DNA of 64,000 bases from Candidatus Poribacteria bacterium (GTDB lineage Bacteria > Poribacteria > WGA-4E > WGA-3G). Below, one piece after another: positions 1 to 8,533 of the stretch. A program made the position numbers and the translations under genes. The notes under the pieces were generated by a model that was given only the letters and a program-made list of their open reading frames with translations, was not told the origin of the DNA and ran no database searches. Where the stretch lies: positions 1-64,000 of the forward strand of contig JAPPCZ010000060.1 in assembly GCA_028824685.1 (NCBI GenBank), written 5' to 3'. Positions within the stretch are counted from its first letter, which is position 1, and each line of letters starts with the position of its first letter.

Positions 1-235
1 GACAATAATCGGAACATAAGTTATGCTTCTTTTCAGAGAGTGTAAATGTATTCATGATAGAAGAGTATACACCATTTTATAAAAATGCGTAAGTCCTGTA
101 TGTAAACTTATTTACATAATTTACTATAACATTAAAAATATAACAAATTCTGCCCAAAGATAGCAAGCGTATTTTGAGGTAAGAGATGAAATAAATCAGG
201 TTGCTTTTTGAGAGGTTAAGTGATATTATCTATTT

Positions 236-832
236 ATGGAAAGCAAAACAGACACTATTCCAATCTACACTATTGGCTATGGCAGCCGTTCCATAGCGGA
301 ATTCATTGAGGTGCTACAACAGTATGAGATTGCATATCTCATAGATGTCCACTCAGTGCCGCATTCGGGTTATAAACCAGAATTCTCTAAAAAGCCGCTT
401 GCTAATGAAATGGAAAAGCACGGTATTCGCTATGTGTATATGGGAGACCTGCTCGGTGGGAAGCCTGATGATGAATCGTGCTACGTGAACGGGATAGTTG
501 ATTACGAAAAAGTTAAGGAGACAGAATTCTTCCAGGGCGGTATTGAACGTCTTCGGACTGCCTTCTCACAACAGCAGCGCGTTGCGCTGATGTGCAGTGA
601 GGGAAAACCTGAACATTGCCACCGAACTAAACTGATTAGTGCTACCCTCACGACTCAGGATTTACCTGTCGTTCATATTGATGAAAACAGTGAGCATAAG
701 ACGCAGGAAGAGATTATTGAGCGTATTACGGGTGGGCAAATGAATCTGTTTGGGGAGGAAATGTTTCACTCGCGGAAAAAACGCCCTGATTCAAACCGAT
801 GGGAAAATAGTACAGATAGAAAACCGCGTTAA
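236..832 (+). CDS. DUF488 family protein
   Basis: A 198-residue protein of the DUF488 family, whose biochemical function is not established. The N-terminus has the characteristic TIGYGSRS opening and a strand with LIDVHSVPHSGY. The diagnostic C-terminal signature MCSEGKPEHCHRTKLI, with Cys and His placed as in the family, lies near residues 121-136. The tail after about residue 170 is charged and probably disordered. The start codon has no close Shine-Dalgarno sequence: a GAGG lies about 20 bases upstream. It is transcribed away from the minus-strand genes that follow, so it is probably a single-gene unit. Confidence 0.85.
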   Translation: MESKTDTIPIYTIGYGSRSIAEFIEVLQQYEIAYLIDVHSVPHSGYKPEFSKKPLANEMEKHGIRYVYMGDLLGGKPDDESCYVNGIVDYEKVKETEFFQGGIERLRTAFSQQQRVALMCSEGKPEHCHRTKLISATLTTQDLPVVHIDENSEHKTQEEIIERITGGQMNLFGEEMFHSRKKRPDSNRWENSTDRKPR

Positions 833-945
833 CGGTTATGTTTTGCCTTGCCTCCAGTAAACCCGAAAACAATAAAGGGAGAAGTCAAATTATTTTAGGA
901 CAGTCGAAATTGCCGAACTTCTATACGGGTAATTTTTCAAAAATA

Positions 946-1128
946 TCAGCGGTAATTTCTGTGTATATTGTTTTGATTTTTTGTCTTTTTCATAATATCA
1001 GGACGGTTGCCCAAGAGTGCTTCTTCTAATGTGTTGAGGCACTCATCACAAGCGAATCACTCTGGTCGGAATTCTGTGGTTTCACCGTCAATTTCGGTTT
1101 CGCACATATAACAGGTTTTCCTACTCAT
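946..1128 (-). pseudogene. small zinc-ribbon protein frame interrupted by an in-frame TGA
   Basis: The start ATG overlaps the stop of the upstream lipoprotein gene as ATGA (1125-1128) and has a well-spaced AGGAG, so translation initiation is well supported. The frame reads a CxxC (CYMC, codons 6-9), about 15 residues, then TGA at codon 24 (1057-1059). It then continues in the same frame with FACDEC, supplying the second CxxC, and ends at 946-948. A 60-codon product would be a treble-clef or zinc-ribbon type mini-protein. I see either a nonsense mutation (for example TGG to TGA), a sequencing error, or recoding. Elsewhere in the window TGA is used as an ordinary stop, for example at the end of the upstream gene. 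Confidence 0.6.
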
Positions 1129-2129
1129 TGGGAATCTCCTACTGATACAATGTGGGGAAGCGTTACTTGCGGAAACCACTCCTTGACCAATGCTGTTCCG
1201 AGTGGGTCATGTGCTTCGAGTTCTTCAGTTGTTTTGAATACCCGGTCTTCACCCACTTCAAAGAACCAAATTCTTACCAGTTCTGCCCAGTATTCCCTAA
1301 AGTTTGTTTCTATGTATCCGTCCCACAAGTCTTTTTCGATAGCGTTTTCATAAGCGGCTCTTAACTTGCTATCAAAAAGATTATCAACATCTATACCTAT
1401 CTCATTTTCAACATGGTAGGTATGGTCGAACATCAGTTCTTCAATAACATTTACATCTTTTAGCACCAGATGAATTGCGTGTGCTGCTTCGTGAACAAAA
1501 GTGTGTAGATGATAACGAACAAACATTTGCAAAGATGGTGGATTGATACCGTAGATGCCACTAACACAATAACCTTTTATGTCAGGTGAAGGTGTTAGGC
1601 TGATAGTAGGAAGTATTGAGACTCTCACCACAACTTCCGGGTCATTGAAGTCATCGGTTGGATTTAAACCAATTATTTTCAGTCTACCTTCTCGCATAAT
1701 ACTGCAAAACGATGGAAAAGGATTCCAATCTTCAGGGACTGAAGGAGATGGTGCAATGACGAAATAAAATTGTTCTCGGAGTGGTGCGCGTAGTTGCGGA
1801 TGTTTAGAGGTCATGATTAAAAAAGCGTTCTTGGCAGCAATAAAGACTTCATCTGGCACTATATCGTTTCCGATGATAGCAACACCATCAGCGTCTATAT
1901 AGCGGTTATAGTAGACTCTTTGAGCCTGTTTTATTTCTTCGGTTTCGCTATTATTTTCAAGTATCTGCCAAACTTCATCGGGCAGGTCAGTAACAGCATC
2001 AGTGGCACTTGGATCAGTTATTTCTGTGTTGATGATGTTGAGTAAATTGAGACTTTCTCTATCTCCACATCCGAGTGTAAAAATAGAAACAAATAACAGT
2101 GCTAAAAATAATATCTTGTAAGGTTTCAT
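1125..2129 (-). CDS. lipoprotein with HExxH metallopeptidase motif
   Basis: A 334-residue predicted lipoprotein: positively charged N-terminus, hydrophobic segment, and lipobox FTLGC with Cys21. The only clear catalytic signature is HEAAH at residues 213-217, inside a hydrophobic helix, as in zincin-type metallopeptidases. A glutamate a little downstream (EELMF) could be the third ligand, but the family is not one I can name. The likely location is the periplasmic face of a membrane. The stop codon overlaps the start of a small zinc-ribbon frame (ATGA), so the two are translationally coupled. Substrate unknown. Confidence 0.7.
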   Translation of the reverse strand: MKPYKILFLALLFVSIFTLGCGDRESLNLLNIINTEITDPSATDAVTDLPDEVWQILENNSETEEIKQAQRVYYNRYIDADGVAIIGNDIVPDEVFIAAKNAFLIMTSKHPQLRAPLREQFYFVIAPSPSVPEDWNPFPSFCSIMREGRLKIIGLNPTDDFNDPEVVVRVSILPTISLTPSPDIKGYCVSGIYGINPPSLQMFVRYHLHTFVHEAAHAIHLVLKDVNVIEELMFDHTYHVENEIGIDVDNLFDSKLRAAYENAIEKDLWDGYIETNFREYWAELVRIWFFEVGEDRVFKTTEELEAHDPLGTALVKEWFPQVTLPHIVSVGDSQ

Positions 2130-2282
2130 TTACACATCTCTTTTAACAACTCCTTGAACCGCTCAGTATGGAACTCTGTTTCACCGAGCGAGAGTCACAA
2201 TTTTCTCCATGATGGTAGTTCGGTTCTCGTGGATAAGCGAGATACTCACCCTCACCGTCCCAGAGAACGTGAGTCCTACGGC

Positions 2283-3929
2283 CTAAAGAACTAAAGGCAT
2301 TTCCTGCATCACAGGAATAACATAACTCCGAATCGTCAACCCCTTTATCGTCTCCGTCTCTACCCGCGGTTCTGGATTCTCCCGATGATCAAAGACAATG
2401 TAGTATCCCTCCGTTACGCCCTCAGTATTGAGATATACTGCAAGTTGTTTTTTGCCTGCCTGATACCGATTATCACCTCTCCAAATTTTTGTTTCTACGA
2501 TATATTTTCGCTGATTATGAGTGATAATGATGTCCATTCTGCCTCTGCCAGTTTGCACCTCAATATGCATAAAACCGCCAATAATTTTAACAAATTGGTC
2601 AATATATGCAAGCAAAAGATGTCTGCCAACCGACTCTTGTGGTGTATCGGGTACTTGTAAAATCCTGAATCCTACACGTGCAATAAAATCATGAAAGTTA
2701 TCAAGTAACGACTCCATATCAATATGTCCCGCGGGTGTGAGGTAATCAAGAAACCCTTCGCTATTGCCTTCGGATAAGTAATCTTCTTCCAATCCATTCA
2801 CAACTGCCTTGAATGCTTGTAAAATGCAATACAGATAAATTGGATTAATTATTTCACACATACCGTCATCACCTCTGGCAATGACACCGTAAGTAGCAAG
2901 TTCGCTAATAACGTCACTCCGTAAATTGAAATCAACACCATCCTCACGTGCCATAATTCGCATCAGAATACTTTCGAAGCGCGGGTCTTTGCGGATATTG
3001 GTTGTTAGATGTGTAAGGTTAACGTTATCTTCCTCAAGGAGTTGTGCGTGTGCTGTTGAAAAATGTGTTATCGTAATCGGTTCAGTTGTCGGGATATCCA
3101 GCTCTTCGGTGAGAATCTGCGCCAATCGATTGACAAGTACGGGTTGTCCAGCGGTTTGTTTATGAATAGATGCGATAACCTCTGGCTCGAAGGATTGCCC
3201 GACTTCATCTGTATATTGCCCAAGCAGTTCCTGCACTTGTTCAAGCGTAAAGTTGGGTAGGTGGAACTCATCTTGGATATTGAATGGAGAAATTGAGCGG
3301 TCATAGTTGAGCTGCGCAATACTCTTAACCCCGACGATACCGACACTATGTGGACATCGCGGCTTACCCGCAATATAGATATGACGGAGTGTATGTAGAA
3401 AATCGCTCAGTGCAGCCTGCGGGATGCCATCAAATTGGTCAATGACAAGAACAAACTGCTGCCCAGCATACTCGGAGTCTAAAAAACTCGAGAGCCGTTT
3501 AAAAAACGATAACATTGAAAGGTGGTTTGTTAATGTCGTGTTCTCCAAAAATTGATGTAAATTCGCAGAAGGGACAATACCACGTTTTTGAAAGACTGCT
3601 TCTATTTCTTCACGAATCTGTTCGGACAAATGTGCATAAAATGCCGACAAGTCAAGGTTTTTATAGATGTCAAAATTTAGTTGAATAGGGAGCAAGTCAA
3701 ATTTCGGAGCAGATTTGACTTGCGTAGCAGCAGCGTTTGGCATAGTACCGACAGTGAGAGTTTCTAATGCAGCTTGGAAGAAGGTCGTTTTGCCTGTTTG
3801 GCGTGGTGCGAAAAGGACAACATATTTGCCTTCTTCAACACGTTTTATGTAGTCGGCAATTTCTTCGGTGCGCGAAACGACATAATGCTCTTGAGGGTTT
3901 ACGGGACCTTGTGTGCCAAAACGTCTCAT
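2283..3929 (-). CDS. AAA ATPase with C-terminal PD-(D/E)XK nuclease-like domain
   Basis: About 548 residues. The N-terminal half is an AAA-like/STAND-type ATPase with Walker A PRQTGKTT near residue 43 and Walker B FVLVIDQFD near residue 160. A winged-helix-like middle follows. The last 130 residues have a PD-(D/E)XK layout: GRGRMDIII then YIVETKIWRG, supplying Asp and ExK. This ATPase plus DUF1703-like nuclease arrangement is common in bacteria with many paralogs and has no settled role; mobile-element or defence functions are proposed. I prefer the ATG at 3929, which has GGAG six bases upstream, over the ATG at 3941. A palindromic repeat lies just upstream. Confidence 0.8.
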   Translation of the reverse strand: MRRFGTQGPVNPQEHYVVSRTEEIADYIKRVEEGKYVVLFAPRQTGKTTFFQAALETLTVGTMPNAAATQVKSAPKFDLLPIQLNFDIYKNLDLSAFYAHLSEQIREEIEAVFQKRGIVPSANLHQFLENTTLTNHLSMLSFFKRLSSFLDSEYAGQQFVLVIDQFDGIPQAALSDFLHTLRHIYIAGKPRCPHSVGIVGVKSIAQLNYDRSISPFNIQDEFHLPNFTLEQVQELLGQYTDEVGQSFEPEVIASIHKQTAGQPVLVNRLAQILTEELDIPTTEPITITHFSTAHAQLLEEDNVNLTHLTTNIRKDPRFESILMRIMAREDGVDFNLRSDVISELATYGVIARGDDGMCEIINPIYLYCILQAFKAVVNGLEEDYLSEGNSEGFLDYLTPAGHIDMESLLDNFHDFIARVGFRILQVPDTPQESVGRHLLLAYIDQFVKIIGGFMHIEVQTGRGRMDIIITHNQRKYIVETKIWRGDNRYQAGKKQLAVYLNTEGVTEGYYIVFDHRENPEPRVETETIKGLTIRSYVIPVMQEMPLVL

Positions 3930-4007
3930 TTTTCTCTCCATTCCACTAACAACACATTAATGAATTATTTTATCAGTTTTGCTTGATGAAATCAAGAAGT
4001 GTGTTTT

Positions 4008-4028
4008 GGCACGGTTTCAAACCGCGCC
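4008..4028. repeat. GCGC-type palindrome abutting the miaA stop codon
   Basis: Arms GGCACGGTTT and AAACCGCGCC flank a single C, followed by TAC. The miaA stop codon (4028-4030) is formed by the CTA at the edge of this repeat, so the hairpin immediately follows miaA in its transcript. There is no U-tract, so it is a possible 3'-end stabiliser rather than a canonical terminator. It belongs to the same family as the repeats at 7047, 11665, 11712 and 11776. Confidence 0.6.
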
Positions 4029-4951
4029 TACAAAGGAATATGGATATTCCCCAAGATATATCCAACAACATCCGGTGTTGATTCCCGATCCAGCCATTCA
4101 ATACGCATATCCTTACGAAACCATGTCAACTGCCGTTTTGCAAATCGTCGTGTGTTCTGTTTTAATTGCTCAATCGCTTCCACGTACGTACATTTGCCAT
4201 CAAGATATGCAATCAACTCTTTATAGCCGAAACTTTGAAGAGCAAAAGTATCGCGTGAGGATCCCGCCGCTAACAACGATTCAACCTCTGCAATCAATCC
4301 ATTTGCAAGCATTACATCTACGCGTTGTTCAATACGATGGTAAAGTAGTTCGCGTGACATCGTTAATCCAAATGCAGTAAATGGATAACGTTGTTTTTCT
4401 TGATACCACTGCTGCTGGTGTTCGGACATGGGAATGCCCGTCAATTCGTAGACTTCAAGCGCACGAATAACGCGAGTTAAGTTGTTAGGGTGGATTCGGT
4501 CAGCAGACTCTGGATCACAGGCACGGAGACGATTGTGAAGTGCATCAACACCGTGCTGTATTGCTTCCTGTTCAAGCCGTTTTCGGAGTGAAGTGTCTGC
4601 TCCTGGTCCCTCAAACAAACCATCAACAACCGCTCGAAAATAGAGACCTGCGCCGCCAACAAGTAAAACCTGTTTTCCTCTACCTTGTATATCAGTGATT
4701 GCAGTGTCCACAAGAGATTGATAGTCAGCAACGGAAAAGGGTTGGGAGATGTCTACGCAATCTATGAGGTGATGACGTGCTGCTTGCTGTTCTTCGGGGG
4801 TAGGTTTGGCAGTGCCGATGTCCATCTGCCGATAGATTTGTCTGGAATCAACGGAGACAATTTCAGCATTGAGGTGTTGTGCAAGTTGAATCGCTATCTC
4901 TGTTTTACCGACTGCTGTGGGACCGAGTAGGCAGAGGAGTTTTGATTTCAT
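4028..4951 (-). CDS. miaA: tRNA dimethylallyltransferase MiaA
   Basis: Transfers a dimethylallyl group to N6 of A37 in tRNAs reading UNN codons. The sequence opens with the P-loop GPTAVGKTEIA and continues with VDSRQIYRQMDIGTAKP and the VGGAGLYFRAVVDGLF segment, all diagnostic for MiaA. The C-terminal RRFAKRQLTWFRKD is the tRNA-binding motif. The open frame extends 58 codons further upstream into mnmA, but that extension has no family similarity, so I set the start at 4951. The SD there is weak. It follows mnmA by 16 bases, probably as one transcript. About 307 residues, normal for the family. Confidence 0.93.
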   Translation of the reverse strand: MKSKLLCLLGPTAVGKTEIAIQLAQHLNAEIVSVDSRQIYRQMDIGTAKPTPEEQQAARHHLIDCVDISQPFSVADYQSLVDTAITDIQGRGKQVLLVGGAGLYFRAVVDGLFEGPGADTSLRKRLEQEAIQHGVDALHNRLRACDPESADRIHPNNLTRVIRALEVYELTGIPMSEHQQQWYQEKQRYPFTAFGLTMSRELLYHRIEQRVDVMLANGLIAEVESLLAAGSSRDTFALQSFGYKELIAYLDGKCTYVEAIEQLKQNTRRFAKRQLTWFRKDMRIEWLDRESTPDVVGYILGNIHIPL

Positions 4952-4967
4952 TGCCACGCGATTTGTG

Positions 4968-6050
4968 TTACAAAGATGTCTTGATCCAACCGCCGCCGAG
5001 GACATATTCCCCATCGTAAAAGACGGTGGCTTGTCCTGGCGTAATTGCGCGGCGCGGTTCGTCAAAGTGGACGGTTGCTTCTGTGTCGTTGATTGGCGTG
5101 ATTGTTGCTGCACCTCCCTCGTCACGGGAACGGATTTTGACGTGTGCGCGGGTCGGTTCCGTCAACTTCTCAATAGCAATGAGATTGATGCGTTCAACAT
5201 GCATAGTATCTTCAAGGAGATCGTCCGATTCGCCGACAACGACGGTGTTATCAGATGCTTTAAGTTGCGTGACATAGAGAGGTTTGCCAACTGCGATGCC
5301 AAGACCACGCCGTTGCCCGACGGTGTAAAATGGCACGCCCTGATGTTTGCCGAGTACGTTGCCATCCTTGTCAATAATATCACCGCTTTCAATCTTTTCA
5401 GGAATTCTATCTTGAAGAAAACGCCTATAATTGGTATCTGCCACAAAACAGAGTTCTTGGCTTTCAATTTTTTCGGCAGTCCGCAACTGATACTTCCGGG
5501 CAAGATCACGCACCTCAGTTTTCGTGTATTCACCGAGAGGCATCATTGCACATTGTAATTGCTTCTGTGTTAACGCAGCAAGGAAATAGGACTGGTCTTT
5601 GCTAACATCAAGTGCTTTTCTTAATAGATAACGTTCTGTCTCTGGATCTTTCTCAATACGGGCATAATGACCTGTAGCGATAGCCTCACATTCTAATGTT
5701 TTTGCGAGGTCGAGAAGTTTGCCGAATTTCAGTTCTCGGTTACAAACCATGCATGGACTGGGTGTGCGACCAACCAGATATTCTTCCACAAAGTAGTCAA
5801 TAATCTGTTCTTGGAAAATATCTTCGTAGTTCACGCCATAGAAGGGAATGCCAAGTTGGGTAGCAACGCGTCGCGCGTCTTCTATGCCTTCAAGGGAACA
5901 GCAATTAGGACGTTCCGGTTCAACCTCAATGGTATCGGGAGCACCGAGGCGCATGGTGATGCCAGTGACATCATAACCTGCGTCAACCATCATGGCAGCA
6001 GTAACGGAACTATCTACGCCACCGCTCATTGCGACGAGAATCTTTTTCAT
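4968..6050 (-). CDS. mnmA: tRNA-specific 2-thiouridylase MnmA
   Basis: Installs the 2-thio group on wobble uridine U34 of tRNA-Lys, -Glu and -Gln, using ATP and a persulfide relay. The N-terminal PP-loop ATP pyrophosphatase motif SGGVDSSV is intact. The catalytic cysteine regions SPCMVCNRELKFG and SQELCFVAD are present, as are TGHYARI and the C-terminal FYTVGQRRGLGI segment. Length (360 residues) is typical. It shares a promoter with miaA, so two anticodon-loop modifications are made from one unit. A fragment of its 5' end is duplicated about 1.2 kb upstream. Confidence 0.95.
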   Translation of the reverse strand: MKKILVAMSGGVDSSVTAAMMVDAGYDVTGITMRLGAPDTIEVEPERPNCCSLEGIEDARRVATQLGIPFYGVNYEDIFQEQIIDYFVEEYLVGRTPSPCMVCNRELKFGKLLDLAKTLECEAIATGHYARIEKDPETERYLLRKALDVSKDQSYFLAALTQKQLQCAMMPLGEYTKTEVRDLARKYQLRTAEKIESQELCFVADTNYRRFLQDRIPEKIESGDIIDKDGNVLGKHQGVPFYTVGQRRGLGIAVGKPLYVTQLKASDNTVVVGESDDLLEDTMHVERINLIAIEKLTEPTRAHVKIRSRDEGGAATITPINDTEATVHFDEPRRAITPGQATVFYDGEYVLGGGWIKTSL

Positions 6051-6130
6051 GGGACTACCCAGTTAGGTTAGAAATTTGGTGTAAAATACAGTGCGCTTAA
6101 GCCAGCGGTGTATCTATCGATTTGCTTATA

Positions 6131-6159
6131 ATTATACCACATAATAGCGGATTTGTCAG
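6131..6159 (-). promoter_or_regulatory. sigma-70-type promoter of mnmA-miaA
   Basis: On the minus strand, -35 CTGACA (6154-6159), a 17-base spacer and a perfect -10 TATAAT (6131-6136) preceded by TGG (extended -10). Transcription would start near 6124, giving a leader of about 75 bases before mnmA. It is the best sigma-70 match I saw in the window. Confidence 0.75.
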
Positions 6160-6287
6160 GAAAAATTTTTGGACTATTAGAAAGGAATCGGACCATTATA
6201 GGGTTAATCCGGCACAGCAAGCGGTTAGCGGAAAGGAAAAAGAGAGTCGTTTTCAGAATATCATTAGTTAGGCAATACCTTCCAATA

Positions 6288-6313
6288 AAAAGCCAGCCGA
6301 GATGGCTGGCTTT
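6288..6313 (-). terminator. Rho-independent terminator of the secreted beta-sandwich gene
   Basis: Arms AAAGCCAGCC and GGCTGGCTTT flank a five-base loop, followed on the minus strand by a T-run. It lies 57 bases after the stop codon at 6370 and separates that gene from the mnmA promoter. Confidence 0.75.
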
Positions 6314-6369
6314 GCTCTTTAGACTCTTTAGTGTGCTGGTACTGAAGAAGTAGCTGAAAGTCATTTTCT

Positions 6370-6984
6370 TTAGCGATTGCTCTTTAATTTACCCCATGTC
6401 GTCGTGAGTTTGTCCGTTGCCTCCACAGCAGCCCCTTCGACACCACGCGTTAGGAACACCCAGTACATCGGAGCCAAGTTTGCAGGTGCATCGTTATTAC
6501 CACCGAGAGATATGTCACCTGCGGAAAACTCCTTGTTCAGAAGGACGAAAATATCTGTATCCTCCTCATTGGTTTGGACCAAATAATCAGGCTGCTCTTT
6601 CCATCCATTACCGTCTGAGGCCCATTTTGGCGGATTTCCCCATCTTTTGTCAGTAGCCAGCCAAACGACTATAGGGACTTTAACTCTAAATGTGATGAAA
6701 TCAGCACCTTTAGAACGTTCATCCTCCATTGCTGTCATGATAAACGTTGCGCCTTCGAACTCTTCTGACATATCCTTAACAAAATAATCCCTGTCAATGA
6801 GATAGACACTACCTAATTCAAGGCCCTCCTCGCCCACAACGTACTTGCCGACAACACTTCTCGATTTGAGATCAATGACTTCTATATCCTCGACAATTAT
6901 ATCTTGTGCCAGAACTTCAGGAAAATAAAAAGATGCCAAGATAAAACAAGGCAAAATTAAACACGCAAATCTTTTGATATACAT
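6370..6984 (-). CDS. secreted beta-sandwich protein of unknown function
   Basis: About 204 residues after start choice: an ATG at 6984 has GGGGAGG six bases upstream, better than the upstream in-frame ATGs. It begins with a signal peptide ending FPEVLA/QD. The body has FEGATFIMTA, VPIVVWLATDKRW, WKEQPDYLV, EFSAGDISLGGN and a final NLAPMYWVF. This order resembles a beta-sandwich module I recall appended to secreted carbohydrate-active and adhesive proteins, with SLGGN near its end; I cannot name a Pfam family. It is a single-domain protein with its own terminator. Probably periplasmic or extracellular. Confidence 0.65.
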   Translation of the reverse strand: MYIKRFACLILPCFILASFYFPEVLAQDIIVEDIEVIDLKSRSVVGKYVVGEEGLELGSVYLIDRDYFVKDMSEEFEGATFIMTAMEDERSKGADFITFRVKVPIVVWLATDKRWGNPPKWASDGNGWKEQPDYLVQTNEEDTDIFVLLNKEFSAGDISLGGNNDAPANLAPMYWVFLTRGVEGAAVEATDKLTTTWGKLKSNR

Positions 6985-7046
6985 CATACACCTCCCCTTT
7001 TTTCTGTTCATATAGTAAAACATATAATTACTTGAACACTATTGGT

Positions 7047-7067
7047 GGCGCGCTTACAAAGCGTGCC
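7047..7067. repeat. GCGC-type palindrome
   Basis: Arms GGCGCGCTT and AAGCGTGCC around ACA, followed by TAC as in the other family members. Confidence 0.6.
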
Positions 7068-7085
7068 TACCTGTGAATGTCCAAG

Positions 7086-7101
7086 GCGCAATGAATTGCG
7101 C
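7086..7101. repeat. GCGCAAT palindrome, second intergenic repeat type
   Basis: GCGCAAT-GA-ATTGCGC followed by GACTACAAACG. A degenerate relative (GCAAT-GA-ATTGC then GTGACTACAACG) lies at 21313-21336 upstream of the ECF sigma gene. Confidence 0.5.
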
Positions 7102-7153
7102 GACTACAAACGCCGCTAACCTAAATAAAATGTAAAGATATATTTAGATTTCA

Positions 7154-7222
7154 CTATATACCGCTGCAAGCAATGCCAGAACTATCTACGCCACCGCTCA
7201 TTGCGACGAGAACTTTCTTCAT
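7154..7222 (-). pseudogene. 5' fragment of mnmA
   Basis: On the minus strand an ATG followed by MKKVLVAMSGGVDSS reproduces the first 15 codons of mnmA, then departs and stops at 7154. The homology also covers about 15 bases upstream of the ATG (to roughly 7235), matching 6007-6064 with few mismatches. It is too short to fold as a PP-loop domain and is best seen as a relic of a local duplication. Confidence 0.75.
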
Positions 7223-7263
7223 GGGATTACCCGGGAGTTATGACACACGGTCTGTGCCTACTA

Positions 7264-8427
7264 TTATGAGACTTGCCAATGCTCATTACCAGCGTAGCGG
7301 GCATCGTACACATCTTGATTGAATTCTAAACCGAGTCCGGGGGTATCAGGTACTGTGAACGTGCCATCGTTGAATCCGTAGCCAGAAACATCAATCACAT
7401 CACTGGTGAGGGTTGCGACTTCTCCATAGAGAAAATGCGGGATCGTCTTTGCGAATTGGAGGCTAAGGAAAAAACCGAGCAGAGAACCCCAATTATGTGG
7501 TGCACATTTAACATCGCCCGCAGCAGCCATATCGGAGAGGCGCCGCCAACCAGTAACGCCAAGACCTTTCATATCATGTTGGATAACATCAATTACACCT
7601 GCTTCAAAGAACGGATCGTAGAATTCAAGCGGAGCACGGGTGCGGGTCTCGCCATCAGCGATTAAAGTCTTCAATCCCTTTTCTTGGATATAAGCCTTCA
7701 GATTGCGGTATAACTCAACATCCTCTTCAAACATCTCCTCAATCCAGAACACATCACAGTTGCTTGTCTCATTTAGAAAGGTGATAACTTCATCATAAGT
7801 ATACGCGTTGTTCGCATCAACAAGTATATTAAAACCTTCCCCAGCAGTGCTACGTGCAAGTTGGACAACTTCTATATCACGCTGTAATCCTGCTTTGCGT
7901 TCCATAAGATGATTCCCGCGTCCCATTTTCATTTTGCACGCTGTAAATCCATCAGCCAAACTCTTTTTGACATCATCCTCAATCCGCTTAAGCCCTTCAG
8001 CTTCCGTTTCGTAGAGGAGATCGTTGAAATAAATGGTGCTATCGTAAGCGGGTAATCCATTGCCGTAGGATTCAGTTCCCATAAGTTCATAAGCAGGTTT
8101 ACCAAGTATTTTTCCAATAGTATCCCACAGAGCATTTTCAAATCCGCGGTATGCTTCAACGACTCCATTTTCAGGATTCAACAGTTCAAAAGGATTCTTG
8201 TTTAGAGCAGATTTTGCTTCTTCAGCAGATGAACCCCAACTGGTAGGACCCCATCCGAGTGTGCCATCGTTGGTGTAGATACGGGTAATTCCTTCACGCC
8301 ACTTCCCATTTGGGTCTGGCTGTTTTATCTCTTTCGCACCAGAGTTGCAACCAATGGCGGGTTGGTCAATCTCAACTGTAACCTGCTCAATTTTGGTAAT
8401 TTTGATGTCCGATGGATAGTTCGGCAT
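7264..8427 (-). CDS. mandelate racemase/muconate lactonizing enzyme family protein (enolase superfamily)
   Basis: A 387-residue enolase-superfamily enzyme. The superfamily abstracts a proton alpha to a carboxylate with Mg2+ assistance. Candidate residues are the KxK pair in CKMKMGRG (165 and 167), metal ligands Asp204 (LVDANNAY), Glu230/231 (WIEEMF) and Asp258/Glu260 (IADGE), and His311 in CAPHNWG. This resembles the mandelate racemase/glucarate dehydratase side of the superfamily, which acts on sugar acids. The substrate cannot be told. There is no clustered sugar transporter or aldolase; the mnmA fragment lies just downstream. Confidence 0.85.
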   Translation of the reverse strand: MPNYPSDIKITKIEQVTVEIDQPAIGCNSGAKEIKQPDPNGKWREGITRIYTNDGTLGWGPTSWGSSAEEAKSALNKNPFELLNPENGVVEAYRGFENALWDTIGKILGKPAYELMGTESYGNGLPAYDSTIYFNDLLYETEAEGLKRIEDDVKKSLADGFTACKMKMGRGNHLMERKAGLQRDIEVVQLARSTAGEGFNILVDANNAYTYDEVITFLNETSNCDVFWIEEMFEEDVELYRNLKAYIQEKGLKTLIADGETRTRAPLEFYDPFFEAGVIDVIQHDMKGLGVTGWRRLSDMAAAGDVKCAPHNWGSLLGFFLSLQFAKTIPHFLYGEVATLTSDVIDVSGYGFNDGTFTVPDTPGLGLEFNQDVYDARYAGNEHWQVS

Positions 8428-8533
8428 GGGTTTTTTCCTTGTTAGCGATGAAAACTCAACTATCAGAGAAGAGAGCGGTGATTGTAGTAATTCCTACAAA
8501 AGTTATGATAATCCACGATTATACATTTTCTAC

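Noticed and set aside
838..1029. Plus-strand frame of 63 codons after the DUF488 gene
   Set aside because: It overlaps the minus-strand zinc-ribbon frame, which has a better start and Cys motifs; it has no ribosome-binding site and no family signs.
1015..1044. Stem GAGTGC/GCACTC after the TGA as a possible SECIS element
   Set aside because: The loop is 18 bases and lacks the small apical loop expected of bacterial SECIS; six base pairs could arise by chance.
6068..6364. Minus-strand frame of 98 codons
   Set aside because: It contains the terminator at 6288-6313 and the mnmA promoter, and its protein looks random.
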